A DNA stretch of 64,000 nucleotides from Siphonodentalium dalli (taxonomy: Eukaryota > Mollusca > Scaphopoda > Gadilida > Siphonodentaliidae): the NCBI GenBank assembly GCA_032622095.1, contig CP136061.1:218518373-218582372 (forward strand), given 5' to 3'. Below the pieces are notes generated by a model. The model worked only from the letters and a program-made list of their open reading frames with translations, made no database searches and was not told where the DNA came from. Below are positions 12,101 through 26,700 of this stretch, in pieces; within the stretch, counting starts at the first letter, position 1, and each line of letters starts with the position of its first letter. A program made the translations under genes and the position numbers.

Positions 12101-15100
12101 GCTAAATGGTCAACCATATTCCATTTCCCGAATAACATTTGCTGTATAAAGATGTTGATCGGATTTGGACACGACATGTTGGAGCCCAAAAATGTTTATT
12201 TAATATATTTATATCGTGTTAAGTTTTAAATTAAAAAACATATATTATATGATTGAGCTGAGTAACGCAATATAGGCTTTTCTAGTCAGAATGTCAAATA
12301 CCAACATACAAATATATCCCACAGGAAATTCACTCGCTTCCGCAGCTGGGGCCGGGCAAAATCGCAACATTGTTGGTTTTATGTGGTGGAGGAAACCCGT
12401 GTGCGCTACGATTATGGTACAACCATGATGAACACGCGAACCATTACAGACCTACCAGCAGGTTGCACGAATTACCCACCGACCTGCCATGAGTAACCAG
12501 CGCTGGGATTGTGAGGCCAATATATATATGAGCAGTGGGCTAGGCTCCTGCGAATATTCGATGTTCGATTCGAGCTTCGATTCGAAAGTCAAATTCGATT
12601 CGAATTCAAGTCGAAATTGCCAACTCGAAATTTCGAATATACTATGACGGAAAAGTACACATGTCGATCTTAGCTGTTTGTGGCATTTAATTCCAGAAAA
12701 TTACGTATATATGCACATTATAATTCTTATTGTACATGGCCAACAATTAGCCACGATAGGACAACTAAATACGTCTGAATTATATAGCTTTAAAATGGTA
12801 GCAAAAGCTAGCAGATAGCCAATGGACCGACGACGCGGTAAATTATAATAGCTATGAGACTGGGCTACCGATAGCGTTATCCATCGTCTATTCGATTCCG
12901 CGTTATATAATATGGGTGAGAATGTAAACAACACATGTTCCTGGTGTCGAAAAGTGCATTTTGGCACTGTTCTCTTTTGAAGTTGACTTTCAGTTTCGGA
13001 GTTTTCTTTTACAATGGACAAAATGTTGTCCATCATTCATATTTATTTTAAACATGATAAAGCTGCAGGCACGTGTGATGAATGCAACATGCATGGTGTA
13101 TAAATCGCAAGCATCTGGGACAATGATCCATCTATGGAATCATCTGTTCAAGAAGCATCAACCAATACATGAAGAGGCTACACTGCGACTGTTGTTGCGT
13201 CTTCAAGTTTATAACAACGGGTGTTTCCGAATGCCGATTTGCAATTTTGCATGTACATGCAAACTGTAGAAATTTCGTGTGATTTTAGTTCGATAATCCG
13301 TTTAGTGGTAATATATTAATCGTTGTGATGGCCGCATGGACGTTTTAATCTGCTTTGTTTTCTTGACAATTATAAATTGAAGTTAATAGTATATCAAACG
13401 ACGGTTTATCGCCACATAAGTTCTGATGGAACTTCATGCATGTAGTTCATAGAACGTTTCACAAGTAATCTAAACAAAACATACCTAATTTAGAATGCAA
13501 CACACAGATATGATTCGATTCGATATTCGATTTCGTGAATTCGATTCGATCAAAATATCCAATTCGCAGGACCCTACAGTGGGCTATTGGTCAACTTACC
13601 CTATACACATTGGACCACGGAGGTACCAGATGGTCGCGGAAGGAGCCTCAGGTTAAGTATTGGGGGTATAATTAATGTTTTGTATATATAATGCAGTCTA
13701 TTCCCAGTGATAAAGGACTTTTATACAGCGATTCAAAATATCCCGAAGCACACGACTGCTTTCAAATCGAATCGGAACGTAAGATTCGAAATCGAATCGA
13801 ATTTTGAAGCTTCGTCTGGCCCTACCGCAAAGTGATTCCGAATTTCGCACATTAGTCTAATCATTGCCCCAAAATGAACCAAACACATAATTCGTAGTAA
13901 TTTAACCTAACCCTTTTTGCTAGAGTGTGAAATTGTGTACTGAATTTTCTCAACCATCAGATATTACTACTTGCCCATGGTGCCCAAAGGTTATGGTTCC
14001 TGTGGCATGCATATGGCAACGGGTCGCTATAATCCTAAATGAGGTCTTTAAAAACATATTATTCCGAAGTACCACGATCAAAGTACCAACTCGAGAACAT
14101 GGGATAACCATGTACTGGCCACCAGTGTACTGACAGAACCAATGAAAGTCAATAGCAGATCCCATAATTAAAGCAAAAAAAATGCCCTCGTTGGACCATT
14201 TTATTTCGATTTTGGATTTCAAATTTTAACCGTAGTTATATTTGTAAACCGGTAACACAAAACATGGAAAATTTCAGACGGAAATTAGTTATATTTCAAA
14301 TATCGAATAAGAGCTAAATACAATGGTGAATGTGTGGGTTTTCAACAAAAGACCATAGGCAACGATAACTATCAGGTATATTGTCACAGGTTGTCCAAAC
14401 CCCCAAGTTTATTAGTCAAATGTGTTGAAATATTTCAATAAAAGCAGGAAGTTGAATATTGATCTTTGTGACGTTTGCACAGTAAGTAAGTAACCCTGCA
14501 AGATAAGAGTTTTCCCCTTGCTATGCAATTGCGATCGAAGATATACGCAAACCGGAACACAAATCAGTTTGAACAGCGGTGTATATGGCTATGTTTATAA
14601 TGGTTATTTGAAGTTTTATTGTCTATCATCCATTCCGGTACATATACAGTCTCTAATTAGACAGCGGAATAAGTGAATCATGACTTGCTATGATAGTTTG
14701 TAAAATCACTTTATCTTTTCGTTTCGACTGTATTTACTTTCCGTATTTTTATATGAATTGGATATGTAGTTCTGCATGTTGTTAAAAATTATTGTGCCGA
14801 TATTAAAATCATATCAATATATATATATCATTCTAGGTAATCCCTATATGATGTACGGGTAGTGCAATGTCATAATTTGTCATTTTTATGTTTACCCATA
14901 CCATAGTATGGTAAACATAGTGTCGTTGCCCGGATTGACCACTCGTCGTTGGTCCGTCTGTCTGTCTGTCCGTCTGTCTGTCCGTCTGTCTGTCCGTAGA
15001 CACTTTACGAGTAATGCGATAACTCAAACATTTTTTATCCGATCGAAACCAAATTTTGTATATGGGTTTCTCAGCCCAAAATACAGATCGAGTTCGAATT

Positions 15101-17687
15101 TGGGTTTGATCCGAGATTTTGTTACAGAGTTATGGCCCTTTTTCAACTTAGAATTCACGCATTCTGCCATAACTCAAACATTTTTTATCTGATTGGAACC
15201 AAATTTGGTATGTGAGTTTCACAGCCCAAAATACAGATCGAGTTCGAATATGGGTTTGATCCGATTTATTTTAAAGGAGTTATGACCCTTTTTCGAAGAA
15301 AAAAATTGAAAAAAAAAATCGATTTCTTAAAAAAATAATTACTTTTAACTTTTATAATAATAATAAAAAAAAATGTCATTGACATTGTGCGAATATGGGT
15401 TTGATCCGGTATATATTAACAGAGTTATGGCCCTTTATAATTCATACATCTTTTCCATGCACTATTAAATTTGAATAGAACAAGACACACCTGTGTTATT
15501 GGAAGGAGATAATTTATTGCTTTGGACACAGTGACCTGATAGTTCCACTGGTGACTGCAGACTTAATATAAACATCTGTCAAACTTTGATTGATGTTAGA
15601 CTCTTTATTCCAGTTCTGTTCTCTGTTGAAACCATGCAGTTCATGGCATTATTGTTTACAGAGACACTGTTGTTATAACTTAGAAAATAATTAATACAGC
15701 ATTCCTTAGTTCCATCATATGATGTCATTGAAAATGATTAACCCTCTGCACACATCATATGGTCTTCTGATGTTTTTTATTTGATCATTCTCCTATTCTA
15801 TGTACATGTTGATGGTGATCCACTTTTAATTTGCATGAATTTGGGATTAAAATTAACCCATTCGATTGACTCATATTATCTGATAGACATATATTAAATT
15901 ATCACTTTAACTTTGAGCCAGGTTCAGTCAGTGTTTCAAGAAATGACCAATTGAAATTCATCATTAGAGGATATGTCTTATTTTGAAATTCCCTCAATTG
16001 CATTTGGGCTACAGGATAATATTAACAGTGCTGGGATTCTTGAGACTGACTTATTGTATGGGTTTCTAAATCCAATGACATGCATTTTGTTGACTACTCT
16101 GTGTTTATCAGTTCATTAGTTTGGGTAAGATTAACCCCTTACTATCCAATTTGATAACTCAAATATTTCCATTGATTATGTTTATAGTTCTGGCACAGTT
16201 TATGATAACACACCTCTAACCTGCATAGTGAGGGTCATTTGGTTTATTTGCTTAAATATATTAACATCCTTCACCAATCCTGTTGACACAATGTGATAGC
16301 TAAATATTTTTTGCATGATTACTCTATAAATAATCACATCTGTGATAATCATGACACATTCTTCACCTGTATAGATTTTGGTATCGATCGAATGGTTGTG
16401 ATAATATTATAAACCTTAACTTTAATTATATTTAAACTGTTCACAAACATATTTTTCTAATGATCAACTTACAAGAAAATTAACATTTATATCCAATCAT
16501 TAGCAATCATATTTTATATCCAGGTCTATACATCCCTCACTTCTATAGTTGATCAGGTATTGATTGTTTTTTAGTGGTGAAATATTAATAGGTTGCTATA
16601 AATTTGTAATATGCAGCTGACACAAGATATTATGAAAAAAAAAATAGCAATGATAATAAAAAACCCCACACAATATGTAATGTCTCATGTTCCAATGTAA
16701 TAAATAGATAAATTGAGTTGCTATGATGTTTATCTACCTAATTTCTTAATTATTTGATATTTAACAGCTATGGTGCTTCTCTCCGACTATGGATTGAGCT
16801 TAATTAGACTTATAACTCTATAAGACATACATGTATCTGTGTTGGAGTCACTAATAGGTTCAGGTTGAAATCAAAGCCACGTCTGTTAACATTGTGTTAA
16901 TGTGAGCAAGGTGCCCAATAAGTGTGATTTCACTTGTGAATTAATAGTAAGGTGTGAATTGTTTAAAGTTTTGCACTCATGAAAAGGATGGGGTAAGGAT
17001 ATATGAAAATAGCTCATCGCTGTCGCCAAGGTATGGGTTAAACATCTGCCGATCGTGATCGGCCTCTCGTTTATCTCAGATTAATTAGTTTATATCCATT
17101 ACAAAGTTCTCCCTACATTTTCTGGACCTCGGAAGGTATAATAACCCATAGTTAATACTATGCCAGTCTGTGGGCAGAAAAAATAAAAAGATTTAAATTA
17201 AAACCCTCGCTGCCGCATTGATTTAAAAAAAATAATTATTGAGAATCAAGTATCTTTTTTTGTTTGGCCTAATCTGTGGATGATGTCCCTGGAACCGAAC
17301 ATGGAGAGAAATCTTGCAGCTGTGATCCCGTGGCCTACCAACCGAGTGAGATGTTGTACTTCCACATGTCAGTTACTATTATTTCTGGAGCAGCTGGTGG
17401 AATGCTTACATGTGTGTGAAATATAGTGCTTTTGCTGACCGCTCTGGACATTGGTTGTTCTTGCGTTAGTCTGTCACATTATAGCCATTAAATTCGGGAC
17501 TGTTCTCTAAATAGACGATGTCTCTCAAAGACGTTTGACTCATGGCGTGAGAAGGAGTGTCCGGCTGGTAGACCTCTTAAATTTCCTCGCCTCACAACTA
17601 AACATAGCATGGGTCACTGTAACATGTATCAATCTCATGTATCTTTGGCAACAAACTCTTGCTATATTGCCCAAATTGTATTCAACA

Positions 17688-17719
<32 letters not shown>

Positions 17720-20700
17720 GCCCCAAATGGGTGCTCAGTTTAAAGTTTGAGAGGATATTACGGCATCTAAGTTTTGTTATGAATTTAACCTCAGAATAAC
17801 TAGTACTGTACATGTAATCACATCCATATCACTATTATCTGGTACCAAGAGAGCTGCCATTTTTTTTTTTGGGTGCTCAGTTTAAAGTTTGAGAGGATAT
17901 AACGGCATCTAAGTTTTCTGTTATGAATTTAACCATTAGCTCAGAATAACTAGTACATGTAATCACATCCATATCGCTGTCATCTGGTGCCAAGAGAGCT
18001 GCCATTTTTTGAAGCACAAGACTGAATTGTATAAGTAACTCCAAAATCACTCATTGTTTTCTTAAATGCTTTGGAGTTTTTCACTTTAGCTGTCAATCAT
18101 ATGGAAATGTGTTTTGGCACATCTAACGACCAAATTTATCATGACTTTTGCGAAACAACAGAGAAGGGGCATTATGTGTATATTATCAAGTTATGGGATA
18201 AATAGCATGATAACTTTTGGATGGCATACACCCAAATAGTGTCCCTACCCAACTTAGAGTCATACAAGTTAAATATATACGTCTTCATGCATATTAAATA
18301 TCCGAAACAGCATACATAATTCTTTATTCATAGTTTTCATGAGCGCTATCCATCTGATAAAGCCCACATGATGTCCGCATTGCAAGTATAGTTATATACA
18401 TGTCACTGAATTATGCGCTTTACTATGGGATATGCCATGGTGTTTCTCGTTGGTTCAAACAATGCTCTTTGTCATTTAGGTAACACTAGTTTATTTATGG
18501 ACAACATTTGTGGGTATTTTTGGAAGCTCGATTTGATAAAACAAGAAAGAATCGGCTCACAGTGATACATGTACCTCAGTTTTCTATTGTAATGCAACCG
18601 TCCATAGATCAGACTCAGACGTACCATGATTATAAACGTATTTGCTTCTATTGCATCATACATTGTATTTCTGTGGTCTCATAAATTATCTCTCAATGGT
18701 TAGAATGGCTCTATTTACTTTTGGAATGAAGAATTAGTTTGTTAAATGTGTTAATAAATCAAACGCACTGTCATATTCCATACACTGAGGTTCATTTGTT
18801 GGGAATTTGGTCAAATCTATGACTTTCGCTATTTTAAGCTGCCATCTTGGTGGCTATCTTTGATATGTTAACAATCGTTGAGCTAAATATGATATATGTC
18901 CATCCAGAAAACATAATGATTGTGACAAATCATTGTTTCCATATGTTTTTTCAACTCCAAGGGGGGTAAAAGACATTTTGTTTTGACAAATTCGGCCATT
19001 TTGACCACAATCTTTGTTTATCCTGATTTCTCAAATTCCCCAAGGCTGATCATGTGTCAGCCGGTAGATTCTTCAGAAGGGGACCCTAAACCACCAGAAT
19101 CCGCTGAGAAAAAAAACTTTATACACAAAAACAAGCATTAGCCAAAAATTGCAGTTTGGCGGCCGGATTACTTGGCCGGTCCCTGTACAATGCTAATTTA
19201 TTCAACATTTTATATCAATTGCATATGCACACTGTCCATGTTAACTTCTGATTCCATCTAGAAAAATAATTATGCAACTGGATGCAGTGCACTGGAGGCT
19301 ATAATTCAACACACCAAGAATGATCAGCAGGTGCTAACATCAATCAGATGCCTGGTTCGACTGAAGATAGCACCACCTGACAGTCAAAATACTAAGTAGG
19401 TACTCACATAACTGATAAAAAAACTATTTGATTATCAAGATACTAAGTTGTAACACATACAAGTAACAAGATAACAATTTTATTGTAATGATACCAAGTA
19501 TGTTTTTATCTGGCTGAAAATATTGCCACCAGATTGTTAGGATACTAAATCTAGCTAACAATATCAAGACTCAATTGTCAAGATACTGAGCGAGTCCTTA
19601 TGAAGTCAAAAGATATCAAGACTCTATTGTCAAGATACTAAGTAAGTCATTGTCGGGTCAAAGATATCAAGACTCCATTGGCAAGTTAATATGTGAGTCC
19701 TTCTCAGGTCAAATATATCAAGACTCTTTTGGTCAAGATACTAAGTGTGCACCGGTACTAGCTGAAGTAATGTATATGTCAGTCTCCCTTAGATTTTTAA
19801 GACTTTTTTCATTCTCTGATCTTTTATGTTTATATGCATGATTTTATAGGACCTTTGATACCATTTTTATTTCCCCCTTTCCATGCAGTTTGCACTCACT
19901 GCAAATGCCTCAATATTCAATTTGTTATACTTTATTTTCTGCATACTTATTTTGCAGGACAGACTCATTTGAACTTGCACATCATCTACAAACAGGTAAA
20001 GATAATTTTCTAAAGTAAATTTAAATAATAAAGAGTCTGATGTTTATCTTGTGAACAGGACTCCGCTATTCTGAGTGACATTGCAGCTGTTGGTTTGATA
20101 TGAAGACTTTTGTATTCAGCAGAGTGTCTGCCAATACCACAGGTTTATCAAAATTAAGCTGATATATTTAACAACTTATTTATTTGAAAATTAGAATAAA
20201 CTATCCTTGAAAGCAAAACAAACAAAAAATTCCAAAAGGAGTGACCCGGGGTGCTCCCCAATCATTTGGATTAAATCACTGCAATGGGATGTCAGGCCCA
20301 AAGCAAATGATGAAAATACCATTCCAATATATGTTCTCAGAACTGATTGGGAGAATCCATTAAGGGGTGAAAGGGTTAACTTCATGGATAATACCTGGTC
20401 ACACTATTCTAAATAGCACTCTTGCACAAGATCATAGCACAAAGATCTAACCCCCAGGTGGGATATTCTTTACAAATGCATTGTCCTGATTTCCCATATC
20501 TCTGAAACTTGGCAATATTTTGAGTTTTTACATAATGAGTATTTTTAATTCTAGCTTACAACAAGTTGCTTGTAATTTCGAATGATGGAAATCAGAGCGA
20601 AACGAAAACATTTGTTGAAGATGAAGCTGCATGGTTTCTCAAAGTCGGTGAGTCTGAACATTGTACTGTAATTCCCCAAGTAAATAACCCTTTAACCACA

Positions 20701-23700
20701 GCAGAATTATGGGAAATTTTTCAGGATTTAGTCAAAAATATGGCTTGTTGCCATTCATCGGAAAGCTCTCACCAAGAGCTTTCCGATGAATGGCAGCAGG
20801 CCATATTTCCGCATAAATCCTGAAAAATTTCCTATAATTCTGCTGTGGTTTAGAGGTCGATTATTTAGGACATTACTGTATCACTGCCTATGACATATCA
20901 AAGTGAGTAAAAAAAATTCCATTTTCTAAGTAGCATTTTTAGGCCCTTATTTTTCATTGTTGAGTTACCAATCTTGGTTTATTATATGGCATGCCACAAT
21001 GAGCGGTATGTCACATATGGATATGCACCAGGTGACACCCCAGCTCTTGTTGCTTCTGACACGAGATCTTGTCAGTTCTCAATGTTTTGCATATTTTCAC
21101 AATACAGTTAGCACTGCATGTCACCAATACATAGAATAAATAAGCTGCCTAAGGACAGTCCTTCCATTTTGAGGTGCACAATTGCTCTTGAGCGCCATCG
21201 CGTGCCTGGCATTTAAAAGTACTGAGCAAAAGTTGCGCGAGTCATGATCTCGGTTGCCAATACACAATTACAATAAAATGCAGCACAGTAACTGGTGGGT
21301 TAATAACGATAAAGTGTTTTTGAAACCATCGGTCACTGCCAGTGTGCACTGTGTCACAGACAATCAAAGAGATCAAAAATAATGAAAACGGTCAAAACAA
21401 TCATTGGAATATTGCGATGCCATCAGTTTAAATTTAGCTGTCACTCAGCTGTGTCAATGCTGTTTTTCTATGACAGCTATCTGGGTGCCATTCTCAATGT
21501 TAATCTCATAGTGAACAGTCATATAATAGTGTGGTCATTGAAGCAGAATTTGGGGATCAACCTGGAAGATATTGAATACAAGCTGATTTTGGTGCCACTC
21601 GACTCGGAAAATCCTCAGGAACAACATATTCGAAATCTGCAAAAAATCCGCTTTGGGGAAATTTCGTTATCCAAGATGGCGTCCAACATGGTTATCTAGA
21701 CTACATCAGTTCTCGAAATAAGTCATTATTCGATATATAGTGGCATTGGAATTATGACATTATACCAGTTTGTGTTAAATTAGAGTACGACAGAGAGTAG
21801 AGTGACACGGACAGAAAATTATACAATCGTGGCCATGAAATGGCTGTTAAAATGGCCGCAACTCCAAGCCATACCACGAAGAAAGCAACATATTGGATAA
21901 CCACATAAGATCGAAATACGCATTGGTATATACAAGTCGGTTGTTAAATATCTTTAAAGGTATACACATAATTGAAACAGATCAATCTGAAGGATTTGTC
22001 GGCCACTGCACCGCAAGTCAAACTCCCAATGATTTACGTCTTAACGGTTGGTTGTTCTGCTTATCCAACATCCAACTGTCAGGCCAAAACAAATTATTTC
22101 GGGCATGCAACACACAAACTAATGTTTCGCCTCACATTTCGTGGTAGTTTCATTAGGCATGATGATTTATTATTGAATTTAACCCCGAAATTTAAGTGCA
22201 TGCATACTCTAGCGGTGCAAATACTAGTTATATTTCCGGAATTGTCAACACTCCCAGTGATAATATACCACACACGTATGTCGCAGTGCGTATTATCCTT
22301 TAAAGAAAAACTCATATCTTCAATAGATTAGCACTGCATCTCACCAGATCAAAGAGACGGTACAACGTACATTGTATATAAAACTAATTTTCATGCTGCT
22401 ACCAAACCGGTTTCTTAGCAGACAATTTTGTTCAAATAACTTCAGACGCCACTTTACAACTGGAATAAGCTACCACGCAATACACACTATTAGTTTTCAG
22501 TATATTTTTGTTTGAAAATATCTTACCATTACCACCCACATAATCGTGTTAAATATCAGGTAATCGGTGTTTAATATGTTATTTCAATGTAGAACATTCA
22601 TGCAATATTGTTAGTTGTGGTTCTGTGTGCAGCAGACATGTGTAAAATTAGGGAGAAGGGGTAAACGCGGTGATGCGGTTGAAGAAAACGTAGTAAGTTT
22701 CGCGAAGATGTGGCCTTGGTGAATTCAACCAAATATAATTTCCAGGTATAAACACAGTCTCTGTCACAGAGTATGTAGACAACTTTGGTCAAGTTTGGAA
22801 TTTATTGAAGACAGTCTATGGTACTCATTTGTGTTTTTATAAATTTAGTTCATGGTATACCATCATACATTCTTGTGATAAAAGCGAAATATTCGTGTTT
22901 TATCACTTGATCTGAGGCAACTGTAACTACTATTTTGAGACACGGACAATAGGATATACACATTTTACCCAGTACAATATGAACATAATTCATACTGTTT
23001 TATAGCAGTTAATTTTTAAAGGTTTTATGCCGTAGATATAAAAATAAATGGTGATCGATCACATTCGTGAGACTGCTCTGAGTACACATATTTCTGCTTC
23101 TAGAGAAAGGCTGCATAGTCAATACATCCCTACTGAATCCCGTTTAGCTGTTTAATTACACATATATCATATGATTCATGATTTGCAGTACAGATAAAAC
23201 GGCGTAATTTTTCCGTTTCTGGGCACCGTTCCATAAGACCCTGATTTCGCTTGCTCTCTCGTGAGATACATTAGAGGGAATTCATACATCTCTAATCAAA
23301 AGATTCTCTTATACTCTGCAGTCATTCTTCCTCACATTATAATTCGAGCGTTCGTTCACTCATATAGGACTAGATATTGAATTTTGCACAAAATGTAAAT
23401 TTCGTTCGATTTTGTCCATTTTGGTGACCATTTTGGGAAAAACATTCTACTGATATGGTTTACGACTAAGCATTGTTTGTTGTTTGTGTATATTTCAATT
23501 TATTACGAATTTGGCATTAATTGGAGCATCTGCCGCAGAATTCAGTATTTTCAGATAACAACAGACATTATGGACGCCATCTTGGATCCTGAATTTTCCC
23601 ACATTTGCGGATTTTTGCGGATTTTGGATATGTTGTTCCTGGTGTTTTTTCGCGTCGAATGACACCAAAATCAGCTTGTATCCAATTTCTTCCGGGTTCA

Positions 23701-26700
23701 ACTCTTCCACGACTACACTATAACTTTTAAAGTATAGTTAATATTTAATTGTAAAATAAAATGTCTTTATAACATTAAGATCAAATCATAGAACCCCCTG
23801 CATGTCATTATTAAAGGTACTCAATCCGTAAAGAGGGTCCCCATCTCAACAGATTCCAACAACAACAATCTGATCAGAGGGTCCTATATTACTATTTCTT
23901 TGGCTTTGGGGGTAAAAAATATTTGATTCGAGTCGAGGAACCCATCAAACAAAGCTCAGAGTTATTAGATATTGATTTTTGAAATTTGTTAACTGCTCGA
24001 GATGAGTACTAATAACTGCCGTCAATTTGGTAACCTGCTCGAGATTTTACGCCAAAACTCTATTCAAACAGACAAGGACGGATAACTCTATAATCAAGTG
24101 GTAATAATAACGAAATTTTGACTGTCTTCTGGGCCAGAAAGAATTCCCGATAATGAAAAATAATAGATTTCTAAAATCGATATCTAACAAATCTGAGCTT
24201 TGATGGGTGACTTCCTCGACTCGAATCAAATATTTTTGACCCCCGAAGCCATTGAAATAGTAAATGAGAGGAGTTTTATCGGATTGAGTACCTTTAATAG
24301 ACCACAAGATTATTAAAATATATACCATGGGGCAGTCGTACAAACAAACGTGAATGGGGAAATGGTACAGGTATTCAGGTAACCATTACCAATTCGCCAT
24401 GTGGCATGTGCAGAAGTTGGAACAATCTGAGAAAGTGACTTTTTGGTGAAATAATTAACTAACATTGAACAGTTTTATTTTGTTTGAAGTTTTATTTTAT
24501 TACAATGGTACAAAGCAATGTTATAAGAGTGTATACTGCGTATACTTGCACATACACAATAAACTGCGCACCAGTGTTTTTCGGAATCAAAGGACTATCT
24601 AAGGAGGCTTAAAAAGTTCCACTTATGTTGGGCACTGGATACTGAATGGTGGAGTTTGCAATTCATTTACTTTTGCAAGATTTCATAAGGGCAAAGAATA
24701 TACCTGTGTTTCTTGTTTCTGGATGACATGTACACCGATTTCTCGTCAACCTTGACACATTTTTCATGTTTTTTGTTGCTTTGAAGCAAAACTGAAATTG
24801 CAAATCAGTTGTTATTAAGCATTCATACTACGTTTCTGATACTTAATTTTTGCCTGTTGTGTCCGGTTAATCAATCATATTGCTTGGCATGGAGGTCGAT
24901 TAAAAACAATTTTCAATCAGTAAAATGAAAACGGTCATAGATGGGTTCACAAGACCTAGGGGCCAGCAGGTTACCAGAAAAAGAGATATATATATATATA
25001 TATATTTTGCCAAACCAAATCATTTTAGGTTATCCTCAAAAGAGGGAGAAATAAAACAACTCTCATAAAATAAATATTTCTCCATATGTGCAGCCTGGAA
25101 TTGTGGTCTACAATGTGATGAGCAGCCCTCAGCTATGAAGGAGCTATTCAAACTATGTGCTCAGGTATGTGATATAGTGATGTTTGCAAACTCAGTCTAA
25201 CTGAGGGTCTTGTTCATAAATGTCACATCAGGATCATGCAAATAATCACAGTTATGTTTGTTCATCTGCGCGTTCATCTGGTTGTCCATCCGTCAAAATA
25301 TTTTGTTGTCCAGATGATAACTCATATAATGTTTGACAGAATAGTCAAGACTGAGTTTAGTGTGCTAGCATCACTAAATTGGGTCTATCCTGTTCATCCG
25401 GCAGTCACAGATTAATTGTTCAGCCGGCGAGGATTACAGTCCGTATCAAAACACCCTCGATAGGTTGTCTCACCTGTGAGCTGTTTGTTGTGAATGAGGT
25501 TTAGCATGAATGATATTAACTTTATTTGTTTTATGTATTTTGTGAATTTTTTTTAAAAACATGTGTCCTTTGGTGTACTGTTTCCTTCCCAACAAAACTC
25601 AACGATCATACCAATGATTTTTCAACCTGGTGAAAGAGAAGGCAGCAGGAAAGGCAGGGGAAATCAATGTTCTGTAGTATTTGGAATCAGTTTCTAATAG
25701 CATCCATAATTAATGTGTAATATGTTCTGTTATGTTGATGGCTTTTGTTATATATACTGAGTATTTAATAACTTTTTTGAAATATATCATATGTGTACGT
25801 TATTTCTTTTCATCTGAGTCAATTGAAAAAAACAAATTGGCATCATCGCCCAATCCCCTGCGAAATATGACATCACCACCAACTCCCAGTGACAATTGTG
25901 ATAAAAACTACAGTCGGCAACTCTATGATGTTGAGGATTATGACATCTAGCGCAACACCTATCGGAAACAATAGATGACGGATGAACAGCACGACCCCAC
26001 TAAATTCACCCTCTGGGAACCTCATTCTGCATGGCCTTATCTGCTATGGGAGACATACACTCAGATTGAAGTTCCCAAATGGTGAATATTATGATATACA
26101 CCCATTGGGAACCTTGATTATGCAATGTGTCATCTGCCAATTTGGGGATATAGAGAAACTAAACTAAAAATGAAATAGAATCCATGTGAAGAAGTTTCTA
26201 TAGAAATTTTTATAATAAAGAAACTTTTCAGAGAAGATGAGGCCTGAGCAGAATGAGGTACCCAGAGGGTGAAATTAGTGATGCTAGCCCACTAAGCATG
26301 ATAGCGTAACTAAATTCACCCTCTGGGGACCTCATTCTGCAAATGACAGGCACACTAAACTCAGGCTTGGTTTGGTTTGGTCATTGCTGATGAGACTTAC
26401 AGTAATGTCCTAATTAATCGACTCCTTTAACCACAGCAGAATTATGGGTAACTTTTCAGGATTTAGTCGGAAATATGGCTTGTTGCCATTCATCGGAATG
26501 CTCTCGGGGAGAGCTTTCCGATGAATGGCAACAAGCCATATTTCCGACTAAATCCTGAAAAGTTACCCATAATTCTGCTGTGGTTAAAGGAGTCGATTAA
26601 TTAGGGCATTACTGTATGTCCTTTTTCAACTTAGAATATGCTGTTTGTTTTGTTATCTTGTAAATTACTCTACCATTAAAGGCCCACTTAATTTTTGAGT

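Noticed and set aside
14833-15192. ORFs with SVRLSVRLSV and DRQTDRQTDR runs
   Set aside because: Translations of the GTCTGTCTGTCCGT microsatellite and the adjoining dispersed repeat.
17535-17750. ORF ending in a poly-proline tract
   Set aside because: The tract is the 29-bp poly-C run; no splice or homology support.
21382-21699. ORF of 105 codons as a gene
   Set aside because: Its 3' half lies in the inverted-repeat arm shared with 23.5-23.7 kb; no splice or homology support.
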